Shown here: piece by piece, positions 31,790 through 42,818 of the stretch | Numbering within the stretch: the first letter of the stretch is position 1 | How the letters are laid out: every line of letters starts with the position of its first letter | NCBI GenBank assembly: GCA_027922465.2 | Contig: BQMF02000006.1 | Location: 1,302,001-1,366,000, forward strand | Direction of reading: 5' to 3' | DNA length: 64,000 bases | Origin: Turritopsis dohrnii | Lineage: Eukaryota; Cnidaria; Hydrozoa; Anthoathecata; Oceaniidae | The notes under the pieces: model-generated | What the model saw: only the letters and a program-made list of their open reading frames with translations | Databases searched by the model: none | Told to the model about the DNA's origin: nothing | Program-made: the position numbers and the translations under genes

Positions 31790-33984
31790 CACTCCTTTTT
31801 TTATAAGAATTCCATAATTCGAGCTAAGCCTTGTGATTCTTAAAAATTCATAATAAACGAGCCTCAAATATTCTAGAGTGATTCTTAATTTTCTTACTTG
31901 AATTTTTTCATATTTCTTAAAAAAATGGCGTTATAAGTCGTTAAAACTGTCCGGAAATGGTGCGAATTCTTAAAAAGTAAAAATGACGGCAGGGGAAAGG
32001 GATATGAAAAAACAACAAATTGCAAGTTACAGAAACCATAACATATCTTATAACAAATCATAACATATCTCTTATAACAAATCATAACATATTTTTCTTG
32101 AAATTTGTTAACAGAAATAACTTTTGTGGAGTGACATCATCTTTTTATATATTTCCCCATAGGGCGAAATATATGTTAAAACCGGCATTTCCTTCTCCTC
32201 CTCTTCGTTCACTTTTATAGCCTCGGTTCAGTATTCAGTATTGGCCTAGCCAAGGTAGATAAGAATAGAGGCTAGTCTTCAGTGAAGTAGCGCCATTTCT
32301 TTTCAGTCAATGCAGTTGGGCAGTGGAAGATTTTAGCTTTGTATGCTAATATAACTTCTAAGATGATTCAAGAGATAAAACGTTAAATGATGGTATTAAG
32401 TCGTTTTAGTTCAGTGTTTTCCTTAATGTTTTTTAAAAAATTTTGAATGAACACAAGAAAAACAGAAAACAGCGATATCAATGTCAGACGTTTTGTTTTG
32501 TTGTTGATAACAACGTTATGATGAATGGTGGTTACATGCTTGGAACAGTAGAGCGTTGAATCTGTGATTTCAGTGCAAAGTTAAAAGTTCATTATTAAGA
32601 GCCAGGCTGAAGATTTATTTTTATTTTGCATCCTGCTGATAATGTAGTCCATCTGGATGTACAGCCATATGATGAAGGAAACCCTTTTTATGTGGAGAAC
32701 AACCAGTTATTTATTTCAAAGAGTACATAACAAAAACTGCCAATAAAAACGTGATATCGTATATGCAAAAAGATGTTCAGAAAACCAATTGTATACGTAT
32801 AATATATATTTTAATTAAAAGGATTAAGACACGTAAACAAACATGAAATAATCTGGTTGAATGTGCTTCCCTGGATAGTCATTTGATACAACAACATATG
32901 AATTCCATGATCACGTATGCTGTTTTGATACGGTCTCGCAAAAGTTAATACATCTGACAATTTTTATTACAAACATCAACGAACATAAATCAAAACACAT
33001 TCCAACATAACAGTCTATAAATTAAATCAAGCCAAAACAATAACTTCTACTTCCAGCTATATAGTGATTTGGTTATGGATGTATGTTTTCACTACTAAAA
33101 TATTTTTTTTTTTATTTGGGATTTATGAAGGTCATTTTTATCAAATTAATATGTGTGTAAACATGTTTTTTTGGATCAGAGCTGTTTATTCTAAAAACTT
33201 GAATTCAATTTTATAAATTGTCATTCTAACTCTTCGTTCCTAATTTGAAATGCTATACACATAATATGTTTTAGTAAAGATTGGTTTTTGATTGCCTTTG
33301 ATAGTTATATATTTGCTGTTATGTCTACTCAAAAGTTTGACAATTTTCTCTTCTTCTTTTGTAAAACATTATACAAATTTGATTGTATAATTTTGTAAGA
33401 GAGTTTTATCTGAGTTACAGAAAGCAAGTCTATTGAATTATATTTTTCCTGTGATTTTATTGTTTAAAGGATAGGAAACTTGTCTTCTGCAGGAATAAAG
33501 ATCATATGTTAATTATGATGTCCATAGTAACTTCTCAATCACTTTTAACACATTGGCAAAAATTGTGAAACCTTATCATTTGATGTTCATACATCTTCTT
33601 TTCATAAAGTTCGAAATAAGTTTTTTTGTGGTATTAACTTCAATTCCACCCTGATAAGTATGGACAGCATTTTTATATGAGTATCAAGTTGATGGTAGCT
33701 TTACCATTGTAGCTGTACCATTTATCTTATGGTTATCCACACGATAATTGATAAAATTTTTGCAACTTTGGGGAAATATATAGTCGCATTTTTGCGAATC
33801 TTGTTTTACAGTTTAAATGAATTAGAAAGGCATCTAAAATATAGGAAAACATACACACAAAACCTCTCTTTGAAATGTTGAAATCTATATTTTGAGCCTG
33901 AGCATGATTCTTAAATTATTCTTAATTTTTGGGCAATCTGAGCCTAATGATTCTTATAAAAAGGATTCTTATAAAAAAAGAGTG
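31790..33984. mobile_element. 2.2 kb TIR element with no coding capacity
   Basis: Inverted ends CACTCYTTTTTTTATAAGAAT (Y marks C on the left, T on the right), flanked by TA (31788-31789, 33985-33986). Subterminal AAGAATCA/TTCTTAA motifs recur near both ends (for example 31835-31890 and 33903-33970). The interior of about 2 kb shows no transposase or other open frame. It is probably a large non-autonomous element, or a decayed one. Confidence 0.7.
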
Positions 33985-34034
33985 TAGTTTCACGAGATAG
34001 GCGAATGTCAGTTTCCGAATTTGTTCTTCATCTT

Positions 34035-34035
<1 letters not shown>

Positions 34036-34077
<42 letters not shown>
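34036..34077. repeat. (CAT)n trinucleotide microsatellite
   Basis: About 14 tandem ATC/CAT units. Not within a supported coding exon. Confidence 0.95.
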
Positions 34078-34629
34078 TTCTTCCAACTTTTCGTGTCGAC
34101 GTTACACGGTGGTATGCAATTATTAGCTAACTTTGCTTTTTTTCCCGTTTCAAAGCATGGTACTGTAAGTGGAATGTTTTTTTGTATGTCTTTCCTAGTT
34201 TATTATTATATTGTTATGTTATTTAGGAAGTTCGTATGCTAAAATTGCTTAGACATTTTTCATATTATTTTTGTGTTGCTTTAGTGAAGTGAACGACTAG
34301 GATTTTGAAGCACAGCTTGAAATCTGAAATTTTGCCAACAACATTTTATTTTTGTATATGTTTTAGCTCTAAATCTTTCATTCGATAAATTTTATTCAAT
34401 GCACTGATTTTTCGGGGATCTTGCTTTAAAAAGATTTTAATTGGATTTCTGTGTATGCAAGAAAGCCTACAAATTGTCGTTCTTCGTGTTTTCCTTCTTT
34501 CTGTCCTTAAGTAAACTTTGGCTATTTCTTGTTTCGAATCAAAGTTTGAAACGCAGATTTCTATTGGATTTTTCGCTTAATTTTTTTTTTTTTTTTTGAA
34601 AAAGTTTTTTTTTCTTTTGGCTCTTAAGC

Positions 34630-35580
34630 TAAACAACGATTAGCAACGATTTCGCAAAATAACGATTACAATGATTATCATGCTCTGCATGATTTTATGA
34701 AGTACCGGTCAACGTTCACACTAGCAAATCGTTGCGGGCTTATAGAATGGATGAATACCGTCTTCGCTAAAATCGAGAGCAGAAGAAACTGATTCCCCCA
34801 TGCGTTTTTGATGACATCGCGTTCCTTATATTTGGAATCCGCTTTATCATACAAACATTTGTACTTTTTAACTTCTTCTGCCAGTAGTTCCTCTTGTTTT
34901 ATAAGAAGAGGTTGTTTTCGTGATTTCTTGATGTTTATTTTGTCTGCCATTTTTATTCAAGTTTGTCGTTTTTCTAGCTTTTTAAAGGAATTTTCATAGT
35001 TTCATCGAAAACATGCTCAAAAAAACTCACAATAAGCATGAAACGTCACCAATAGTATATTAGTATATTCATTAGTATATTCAGTAACCGGTGTGATGGG
35101 CAAAGAATGCCAAACCTTTCATAAACATCTGGCTGACAAAATTTCAAGAAAGACAGAACAGGCTTATAGTGATGTAATCAAAGTGATTAGGTGCAAAATT
35201 ATCGTTCTTGATCATACGTGCCGCCTTGATGTGTGTTAGAGGAAGTCGATCACATCAAAAATACCAAGCCATTGGCGACGATCTGGCATTGATTTCAATC
35301 GATGCAAGATTATAAACTATATATATTTAAGTTGTATTTTAAAGAGTAATATCTTGAAGATTATTGTATTTTTTTGGAAAAAAAAAAAAAAAATTAAAAT
35401 AAAAAAAAATATGAAACGTCACCAATCGTTCGCGTAATCGTAAATTAAAAATCAAAATTTTTTGATTTTAAAACAACGATTACAATTACACAACGATTAC
35501 AGCCATCAATTACGTTCACACTAACGATTGCTAACGATTACGCATCATGCACACCATGATAATCGTTGCTAATCGTTAAT
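34630..35580 (-). mobile_element. PIF/Harbinger-type element, degenerate
   Basis: Inverted ends share ACGATTAGCAACGATT (left about 34635, right about 35578). Subterminal copies of related ACGATTAC motifs, and GTTCACACTA on both sides, resemble PIF/Harbinger termini. It encodes a MADF-like DNA-binding fragment on the minus strand, which is the usual second protein of this superfamily. No DDE transposase remains. The 3-bp target duplication could not be fixed. Confidence 0.65.
34678..34950 (-). pseudogene. MADF-domain protein fragment
   Basis: 90 codons beginning MADKINIKKSRK. A MADF-like first half (EELLAEEVKKYKCLYDKA, then YKERDVIKNAW) is followed by unrelated sequence where the rest of the three-helix domain should be. 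MADF/Myb-like proteins help Harbinger transposases bind element ends. This copy is truncated and its frame runs into the element's terminal repeats. Confidence 0.6.
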
Positions 35581-35631
35581 TTGAACTCGTGAGAACTAAG
35601 CTTTACAGAATCTCTTTATCAAATGTTTATC

Positions 35632-35703
35632 TTATTACGGTAGCAGCGATAGCGAATACCGTATTGAAACACCCGTGGACTCCTGCTCCTACTACTACTC
35701 CGG
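35632..35703. repeat. Dispersed hairpin motif followed by ACACCCGTGG and (CTA)n
   Basis: TACGGTAGCAGCGATAGCGA leads into ATACCGTATTGAAACACCC. The TACGGTA/TACCGTA arms can pair. The same block lies inverted at about 57737-57776. The following ACCCGTGG...CTCCT...CTACTACTACTCC segment resembles about 21749-21793. It looks like a conserved end of a mobile element, unclassified. Confidence 0.65.
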
Positions 35704-36619
35704 CCGAAATGGCAATTAGTCTGCGATTAAGAGTCTGCGAGTCCCCACTAAAAACTCAATATAAATTCTAATGAACGAAAGCAGCCTTTTGAATTTTCGA
35801 AGGTTTTCAATCACACATTTAAAATACGTTTTCTTTGATATTTTATCACTTAATTGATGAAGGAATGGATATTAATCAAATAGGTCTACATAAAACTGGG
35901 ACTTTAGTTACTTATGGTACTGAATCAATGTACTTTGGCACTTGAAAATAGATATGTTTTTCGTGTCAGTAAAGCACAGATCAGACTTTCTTATTACTTT
36001 CTACGTTTGTTAGCTATCTGTTCTGTCTTTGAACATCAAGGTTTTCAAAAATCGAGTTAAAAAAAGGCAGTTATCTGTTCGAATTCATTTTCGGTTTCAA
36101 AAAATTATAATTCAAAACATACATTTTTTTTGTCGAAGAAACGTGTTTTTCAACATAAGCTCTTTGGAATGGGAATTAGGAATAATAGAGACTATCATTA
36201 AGTTAACAAGATGCCCTTATGGGCAGAAGGATTTCTGCAAAATCAGCTGAAGTATGAAAATGGAAGACTAACAATAACATTCTTGAAACTTGAATGGTTT
36301 TGAATGATTGGACAATAAAATACAACACAATACAACATTGACTGCTGCTCAGTGTAGACTGCACACAGCAGGTGGGAATTGTAACACACAAAATAAAATG
36401 AGTTTTGTTATTGAAATATTGAGGTTAAATATGTTCAAACAGCTGACCAAAGGTGTGCTACCAGTGAAAATTTTAATGAATAAATGATTTGAAATTATAT
36501 GTTGACTCTTTTGAATGTTTGAATGAGAGTGAGAAATGTAAAAAGTACTTTTATAATTACATAAACAATACACAAATTACATATAAAAGAAATGTGTGAC
36601 ATAACAATCAACCCAAAAT

Positions 36620-37850
36620 GACCTATTTTAATCTAACACAATAGAAGAAAAGTTTATAAAAATTCTTTAAGAAATTTGAAAAGGTTGAATGATCTTTACA
36701 AGGCATGCCGAAAGTGTAATTGATATTATGTAAAACTTTATTGCATATATACATCTGAACGACATGAAACACATGTTTATTTATACAAAATACAATTAAG
36801 TTTATATTGATCTTCTCTGATATCACAGTGATTACGTATGAAAATCACATAAATGCTTTAAACATTTGATATGCACTTCCAATCTTCTTAATTACATACA
36901 AACAGAATTCCCAATGTTGCAAATACAAAAAGTAATCAAAGATCTTGATCATTAAAAGTATATGCTCTATAAATTTATACCAAAATTTACCAAAATTTTG
37001 TATTGTGTTACTAATAGTACAGTATTTTGAATTTATACACAGTTGGAACATTTCAATTTGCCAGGATAATGATCAAGGCTATATTATTACAAAACAAAAC
37101 GCGATTATAGAAAAAACATATCAACAAACAAATCAACAAACATAAAATAATAATAAATACATAATAGTTTATATGACGCTCGACCCACACACAAGCCACG
37201 TACAAACAGGAATAAATTCACAACAGATAACACAAGCAAACACAGGTCCACACAGCACGTAAAAATTGAACACAACGTAATTGTTCATTAACAATCGTGA
37301 TTAGGAAGAACATTCATAAATAGGGGCATTGTCAGTATAACTTAGCTAGAAAATCATCAATCAAAAGTGGTGCAGAGCAGACAACCACTACTTAATGTTA
37401 GAGCTGAGGAGGAAACGGTATTAAAGTATTACAACCCAAACAAGAAAAAAAAAAATCTTTTGTATCTAGAAAGGCTTAAACATTGAAACAGTTTTCCCTA
37501 ATACGAACACATAGCTCTTTGACTCAAAACTTCTTACTTTACAACTTCTTAGTTAGAAAAGAATTATCACACTACAGTAGAATATTATATGTACTCCTCA
37601 GAGCTTCATAAAAGCATAATTGACACTACAAAAACTTTATTACACTACAAACACTTTAAACTATATATACCATCAGACTATATATTTATTTACATCTGAA
37701 TGAAAAATACTTACTTTATTTTGGAATAAAGTATACAGAATAATGAGTGTACATTGATCATTTCTGATTTCAAAGTAATTACGTAAGTAAATCATACACA
37801 AACTTCAAACATTTAAGATTGCTATCAATCTTCCTTTTTACGAATGGACT
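36620..37850. repeat. Degenerate tandem duplication with about 0.95 kb period
   Basis: The segment around 36715-36905 resembles 37615-37850. In both, an ACTTTATT block is followed by TTTATTTA, a GATCTT/GATCATTTCTGAT block, an ATTACGTA block and a TTTAAACATTT/TTCAAACATTT block. Divergence is substantial. Part of 37300-37520 also resembles 41530-41890 (AAAAGTGGTGCA..., AAGTATTACA). No coding potential noticed. Confidence 0.5.
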
Positions 37851-39088
37851 AATTGTAAACAAACAAGAGGCCCTAGGCCTTAAGGTCAGCGCGAAATGTA
37901 TGCTCAAAAATCTAAAAGATCATAATCACTTTACAAAAGAAATGACTAGCATTCTAAAATAGTTCGATTAGTACCGAGTAAGCCCGTATTCGGTTGGAGA
38001 ACAATGCAGACATATTAAAAACCTCTCGTAATAAAAAGGGGCATGTAGTATTTTCACAAAGGATTTAAGTCTTCGAAAGAATATTAACCGAAGAAGCCCG
38101 ACATTGCATACAGATTATTACCACTAAATTTATATCCGATCTACATATGTCTCATCGAGACAAAAAACACAAGAGCCGAATAACTTGTAATACGTAATGC
38201 GTATTTCTAACGGAAGTCGCCTTAACCAAATCTCAATAAAACCATGCGTTTCCACAACAATTAAATCCTTTTCCTTATTAGTGGGGAAGTTTTTGTGGCA
38301 GCATATAAACTACATACGACAATTCGATACGCATCAACAGAAATCATACGCGCATTACAACTACAACAACTTGATACTTTATTCGGTTTTATTTAAGCTT
38401 CAAATTTCAGTTTTACAAGTTAGACCTTCCAGCTTACGTTCTTACAGGATTACGTGTTTGGTTAATCACGCAGGTGAACTTTCGTTTCTACCAATTAACT
38501 GGTCCTCAGATGAAGTTACATGAAGATCTAATGCCAAGCAGTTGTTGATTACTAAAAATAAAAATGTAAAAGGTTATGTATAACGCACCAATCAATTCTA
38601 ATTTATTCCATTTAACAAAATTCAGATCTTATAGAAGCATCAATTACAGGATCGTGATTTTAACTCTAATATTATGCCTGAAGGGAAATTAGTTACTGAA
38701 TTTCTCTATTTCATGGTGGCAGGCGAGTGTCTAATCTTAAGATTTTATCCGGGTGTCATGCCGGGCCATTGACATCATTGGCTTTAGGATTTTTGGTTTG
38801 CAATTTATATACTTTTTACTCCTGTCCAGTCGTGCCACCACAACAGAGGTTTTCAAAAATTTTGGTGGCCTGAACTGCTAAGATCAGACACTGCAGGTGA
38901 GTCAATGTTAGTCAATAAAACTCAGTAAAATAAATTTATCATTCCGAAAAAGGTAAAATTTAGTTCATGAAAATTCATATAAATTTTTCTTGGAAAAAAT
39001 TTGTATTGAATTTTGTCTGATCTTCAAATATTTTTCATAATGGCACAAAAATGTAGAAAATGACGGCTAAATGTGCTTTTGATATTTG
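37851..39088. other. Non-coding, nothing recognised
   Basis: AT-rich stretch without convincing exons on either strand. Short open frames here have repetitive or random composition. Confidence 0.4.
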
Positions 39089-39244
39089 TCAATTCGGAAC
39101 ACAAATCAAACCCAACTGTTGTAAACTGACTGCACAACCCATACTGTCAATCAAACTAAAAGCCACTTCTGCCAATGAGTATGGATGTAGCTCATTGATC
39201 GGAATCTTTTCGAATTCAGAATTGGGAAAATTGCTCCTCATCAT
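39089..39244 (-). CDS. Short protein-like open frame, 51 residues, unrecognised
   Basis: The minus strand reads Met-Met then RSNFPNSEFEKIPI, NELHPYSLAEVAF and LIDSMGCAVSLQQL, ending CVPN and a stop. The composition and Leu/Val/Ile spacing look like a real protein end rather than random AT-rich DNA. The frame is closed by a stop two codons upstream of the first Met, so it would have to be a micro-ORF, an exon with an unidentified acceptor, or a relic of a transposon protein. No identity is claimed. Confidence 0.25.
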   Translation of the reverse strand: MMRSNFPNSEFEKIPINELHPYSLAEVAFSLIDSMGCAVSLQQLGLICVPN

Positions 39245-39362
39245 TGTTAATCAGGCATCATTGCTGCCTGAATGAATTAATCCAATTTACCAGGAGGTTC
39301 AACAAAAGACCAACACTTAAAGTATCTCTGGTAGCAAGTTCACTACACACACTTACCTTAAG

Positions 39363-39963
39363 GGAAGAAATTGTTTGCGGAAGAAATTGTTTGCGGAAGA
39401 AATTTTTGCGGATGACGACTTCAAAAGAAATTCTGCGGAATTAATTTTTGCGGATGCAAGAAATTTAATAAAATCGAAAGTAAGGAAACACCTAATTCAG
39501 TGCTTGGGTACAAACTTTATACATACTTTAGTTGGAATGGAAAGAGCAGATTTACGGAATAACAGTTATAATATCAAAAAAGAATACTTAACTGTAACAA
39601 ACAGATGTGGCTGGGTCTTATCTTTGTTCAGAGGAGGTTCAGAATATTACTCAGTCTAGGTCTACTTCCCATCCATAAAGGAAAAGTGCAAATAACAATA
39701 AAAACTGATATATACCTCCACCGACATCGTTTCTCAAAGTAAAAGCAACAGAGTGCAAGTGCAGATGCTGCTTGTATTGTTATTGACGAAGAGTAATAAA
39801 TGGGTCCTTAGATGTTCAATGACCTCGACTTTTTTCCGAGTAAATCTTTTTGCGGATGAAAAATTTCGAAAATTTTGCGGAATTTATTTTTGCGGATTTG
39901 AGTGAAAATAAATTCCGCAAAAAAAAGTTCCGCACAAATTTCTTCCGCAAACAATTTCTTCCC
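39363..39963. mobile_element. 601-bp TIR element bounded by TTAA
   Basis: Inverted ends GGGAAGAAATTGTTTGCGGA, flanked by TTAA on both sides (39359-39362, 39964-39967). Subterminal repeats of TTGCGGA(A/T) occur in both halves (for example 39395-39460 and 39840-39900). A TTAA duplication fits piggyBac or Kolobok groups. There is no transposase. The surrounding CCTTAAGG is palindromic, so the exact cut point is ambiguous. Confidence 0.8.
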
Positions 39964-39967
39964 TTAA

Positions 39968-42818
39968 GGTACAAGATTTTGTAAGTGACACAAAAGTTTT
40001 CACAGTAAAATAAAATTCCACCAGGCAGAATAAAGTAATCTGTCTTGCTGAGAGACACTCCTAGATGGGGAAGGAATTTGTACCAAGGGATGGTAATTTT
40101 GCTGGTGATTGTTTCCATACCGACAATGAAAGTATTGTTATTAACATTTATCCTGATTTAAATAGGCAAGTAATATATGTTACCTTATTCGTATAAATTG
40201 TTTGCGGGAGAATTAATTTTAAATTAATGCGAATTGAACCTCAAAAAATACAAAATTTGCAGAACAAACTTATGCGACTCAAAGACGTGAATAAATAAAT
40301 TTATTTTTTTATTTTTTTATATATCTAGAATATCAAAAAAATTCCTATATCTACAATACAATCTAAAGATGCTCTCTCATTTTTACCTGTACCAGAAAGA
40401 AACAAAGTTCTGAATGTAAGATTAGAGATAGATTGAAAAGTAAAATATTATGTCTTCTTGTTTTGGGGTCCATTATTTCCATTGTCTGCAGTACAATTAA
40501 AAAAGCTTATTAATTGCCGGGTAAATTTTTACGATTTCATTCATAGCAAAATTACAAAAAAGAATACTGCAATTCCTGCAAGAAATTCTCCAGCATTTAT
40601 AAGTACGAATAAGGTATAATTGTGCAATTATTTTTGTTTGTGTTTTTTAATGTTCTTTTCTTCATCTTTGTCTTCTTATGAGCTGATGTGTGTTATTGCT
40701 ACTGTAATTACATATATAACAATACTTTCTAAAAATGTACATTTTTGTTCATTCAAAATTTCAAGCTACAAAATTGAACTGTTTAACAGCACAAAAACAC
40801 AAAGTAAATTATTCAGTAAGAATCACCTAGTTTTCCCTTAAGGTATGTAAGATAACATCTTATCTTTAATAGATAATGGAGAAAAAGAAATTACAATTCG
40901 TTCGAGTGCGAGTGACAAGAGATAAATAATCTGTGCAACTTGCCTGACTTTTCCTTTCTCCTAAATTTTTATCCCATCCAATTAGGATACGTCTAATGTC
41001 TTGATCCAATACACTTCAATATAAGTTTATACTGCTGTTATATATTTGTATCTGTAAAACCTAAATCGACTGTTAGAGGAACCATAATGTACTTCTTGGT
41101 TCTTGTTGATACGTTTGAGCAGCGTTTCGCTCCCAAAATGCATTACGTTTAGATAAAGGGTGGAGGGAGGGCGCATTAAAACAAATAATTAACGTATTCA
41201 TTCGAATGAAAAAAACTCTTTTTGTATTGTAATATATTTACTTCGTCACACACAAGTGATATATTTTCCAAAAATCAACGTTGTGCTATAAACTTTCTGA
41301 TTTTGAACTGAAAAATTTAAAATTAGTAACTACGGGCGTATAACTAGGGCGTGAAGAACTGCAACATTACACACACACGGACTGACTGACTGACGGACAC
41401 GGGGAAATGAAAGATCAGCTACCTTGCGGCGCTGACCAAAAAGTAAACAAAAATTTTGATCATGAAAAATGCAAAACTGAAAGTTGAATGTTTTTTACAG
41501 GATGTGAAGTGTTTCGAATTGTATATCAAAATTAGGAAGGCTGTCCATAATTAGAGACATTGAAAAACTACTGATCACCAACAAAAAACAATACTGCATT
41601 TCAAAGTATTATACAATCATTATAAAATCATTTTTTAAAGAATTAAAAAAATTATCATTTGTCATTTATCATTTTAAAATGTATTTAAGCCTAGCACATA
41701 AGCTTAAAATATAGCTAGAGTGAAGCATTAAAGATATAAAAAGTGGTGCATAGTAGGCAGACAGTTGGAGCTGAGATGGAACTTAAGCTGAGCTGTACGC
41801 ATCCAGAGCTTAAAAAGTATTACAGCCCACATTTGAAACAAACAATGATCTTTTTTTAGAAAAAATCTCAGACATTAATCTCAAAAACAAAACATACCTT
41901 TTCATTCTGTTTATAAAATGAAACGAAAAATCACCATTGAATCATAATAATATAATATAAGATAATAAATTACTGCTACAGATTTTATTCTTCATCTTCA
42001 GTTTTGGAAATGTGCATCTTCTTTAATTATAATGACTAAAGCTGCTTTGGGATCCTTTTGGTTGGTTCTTTGTTGTGAGTTTCTTCGACTGAAATGCGTG
42101 ACTTTGGCTTCGTGTAAACATTCGCACGAGATTTCAAAAAACCGCTAGGTTTGGACAGTAAGAAGAAGAAAAAGAACAGAGCCGGTTTTAAGGTATTTCT
42201 TGCTTTCGCAGAAATCCAAAAAGAACAGAGCCGGTTTTAAGGTATTTCTTGCTTTCGCAGAAATCCAAAAAGTAATGAAATCAGTGGAACAATGAATTGC
42301 ATAAAAACGAGGTTAGATATGAAACTCAGTCACAATTCAGTGTTTAAACTGAAATTCGGGAAAGGTCTATTTGATCAAATATAATTCCCGTAGGCATTTC
42401 CCTTGTCATTGTGTTATCGTTACAAACTTGATAAAGCCTTGTTTAAGTAATCAATATCAAATAAATGACTGTTAAAGATACCCAGATATTCAGGAAGGTA
42501 TATATTTCATATGACCACCCTCAATCACCTGAACATGTAACTCTGTAAACATTTGATTGCTGAGTTTCAGAAATAAGCAAAGAAGTACATGAATGACATA
42601 ATGTAAACCAAACCTTATACAGTCAAGAAGCAACATCACACGAAAGAAAAACAACAAGAACATATGCATCAAAACACTACTAAAAATCTGGAAAATTAAG
42701 TACTATTTACAACATATTAAATTCATTATTCTTATTTTTTTAAATTCATATTTTCTTGATTTGCACGAAGCAGAACACAACAGAAACAGAAACTTGACCA
42801 ATCTATAAAAAACAGTCA
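39968..42818. other. Non-coding region and seipin 3' flank
   Basis: No supported gene. Contains a 49-bp tandem duplication at about 42170-42267 (ACAGAGCCGGTTTTAAGGTA core) and a (TGAC/GACT)n-like stretch near 41380. The right end should hold the seipin 3' untranslated region. Confidence 0.45.

Noticed and set aside
38197..38523. 108-codon plus-strand frame as a gene
   Set aside because: No recognisable motif, no splice context, random-like composition. Kept as non-coding.
37862..41440. A 3.6 kb TIR element with ends near AGGTCAGCGC and GCGCTGACC
   Set aside because: Only about 10 bases match in inverted orientation, with no flanking duplication. Likely chance.
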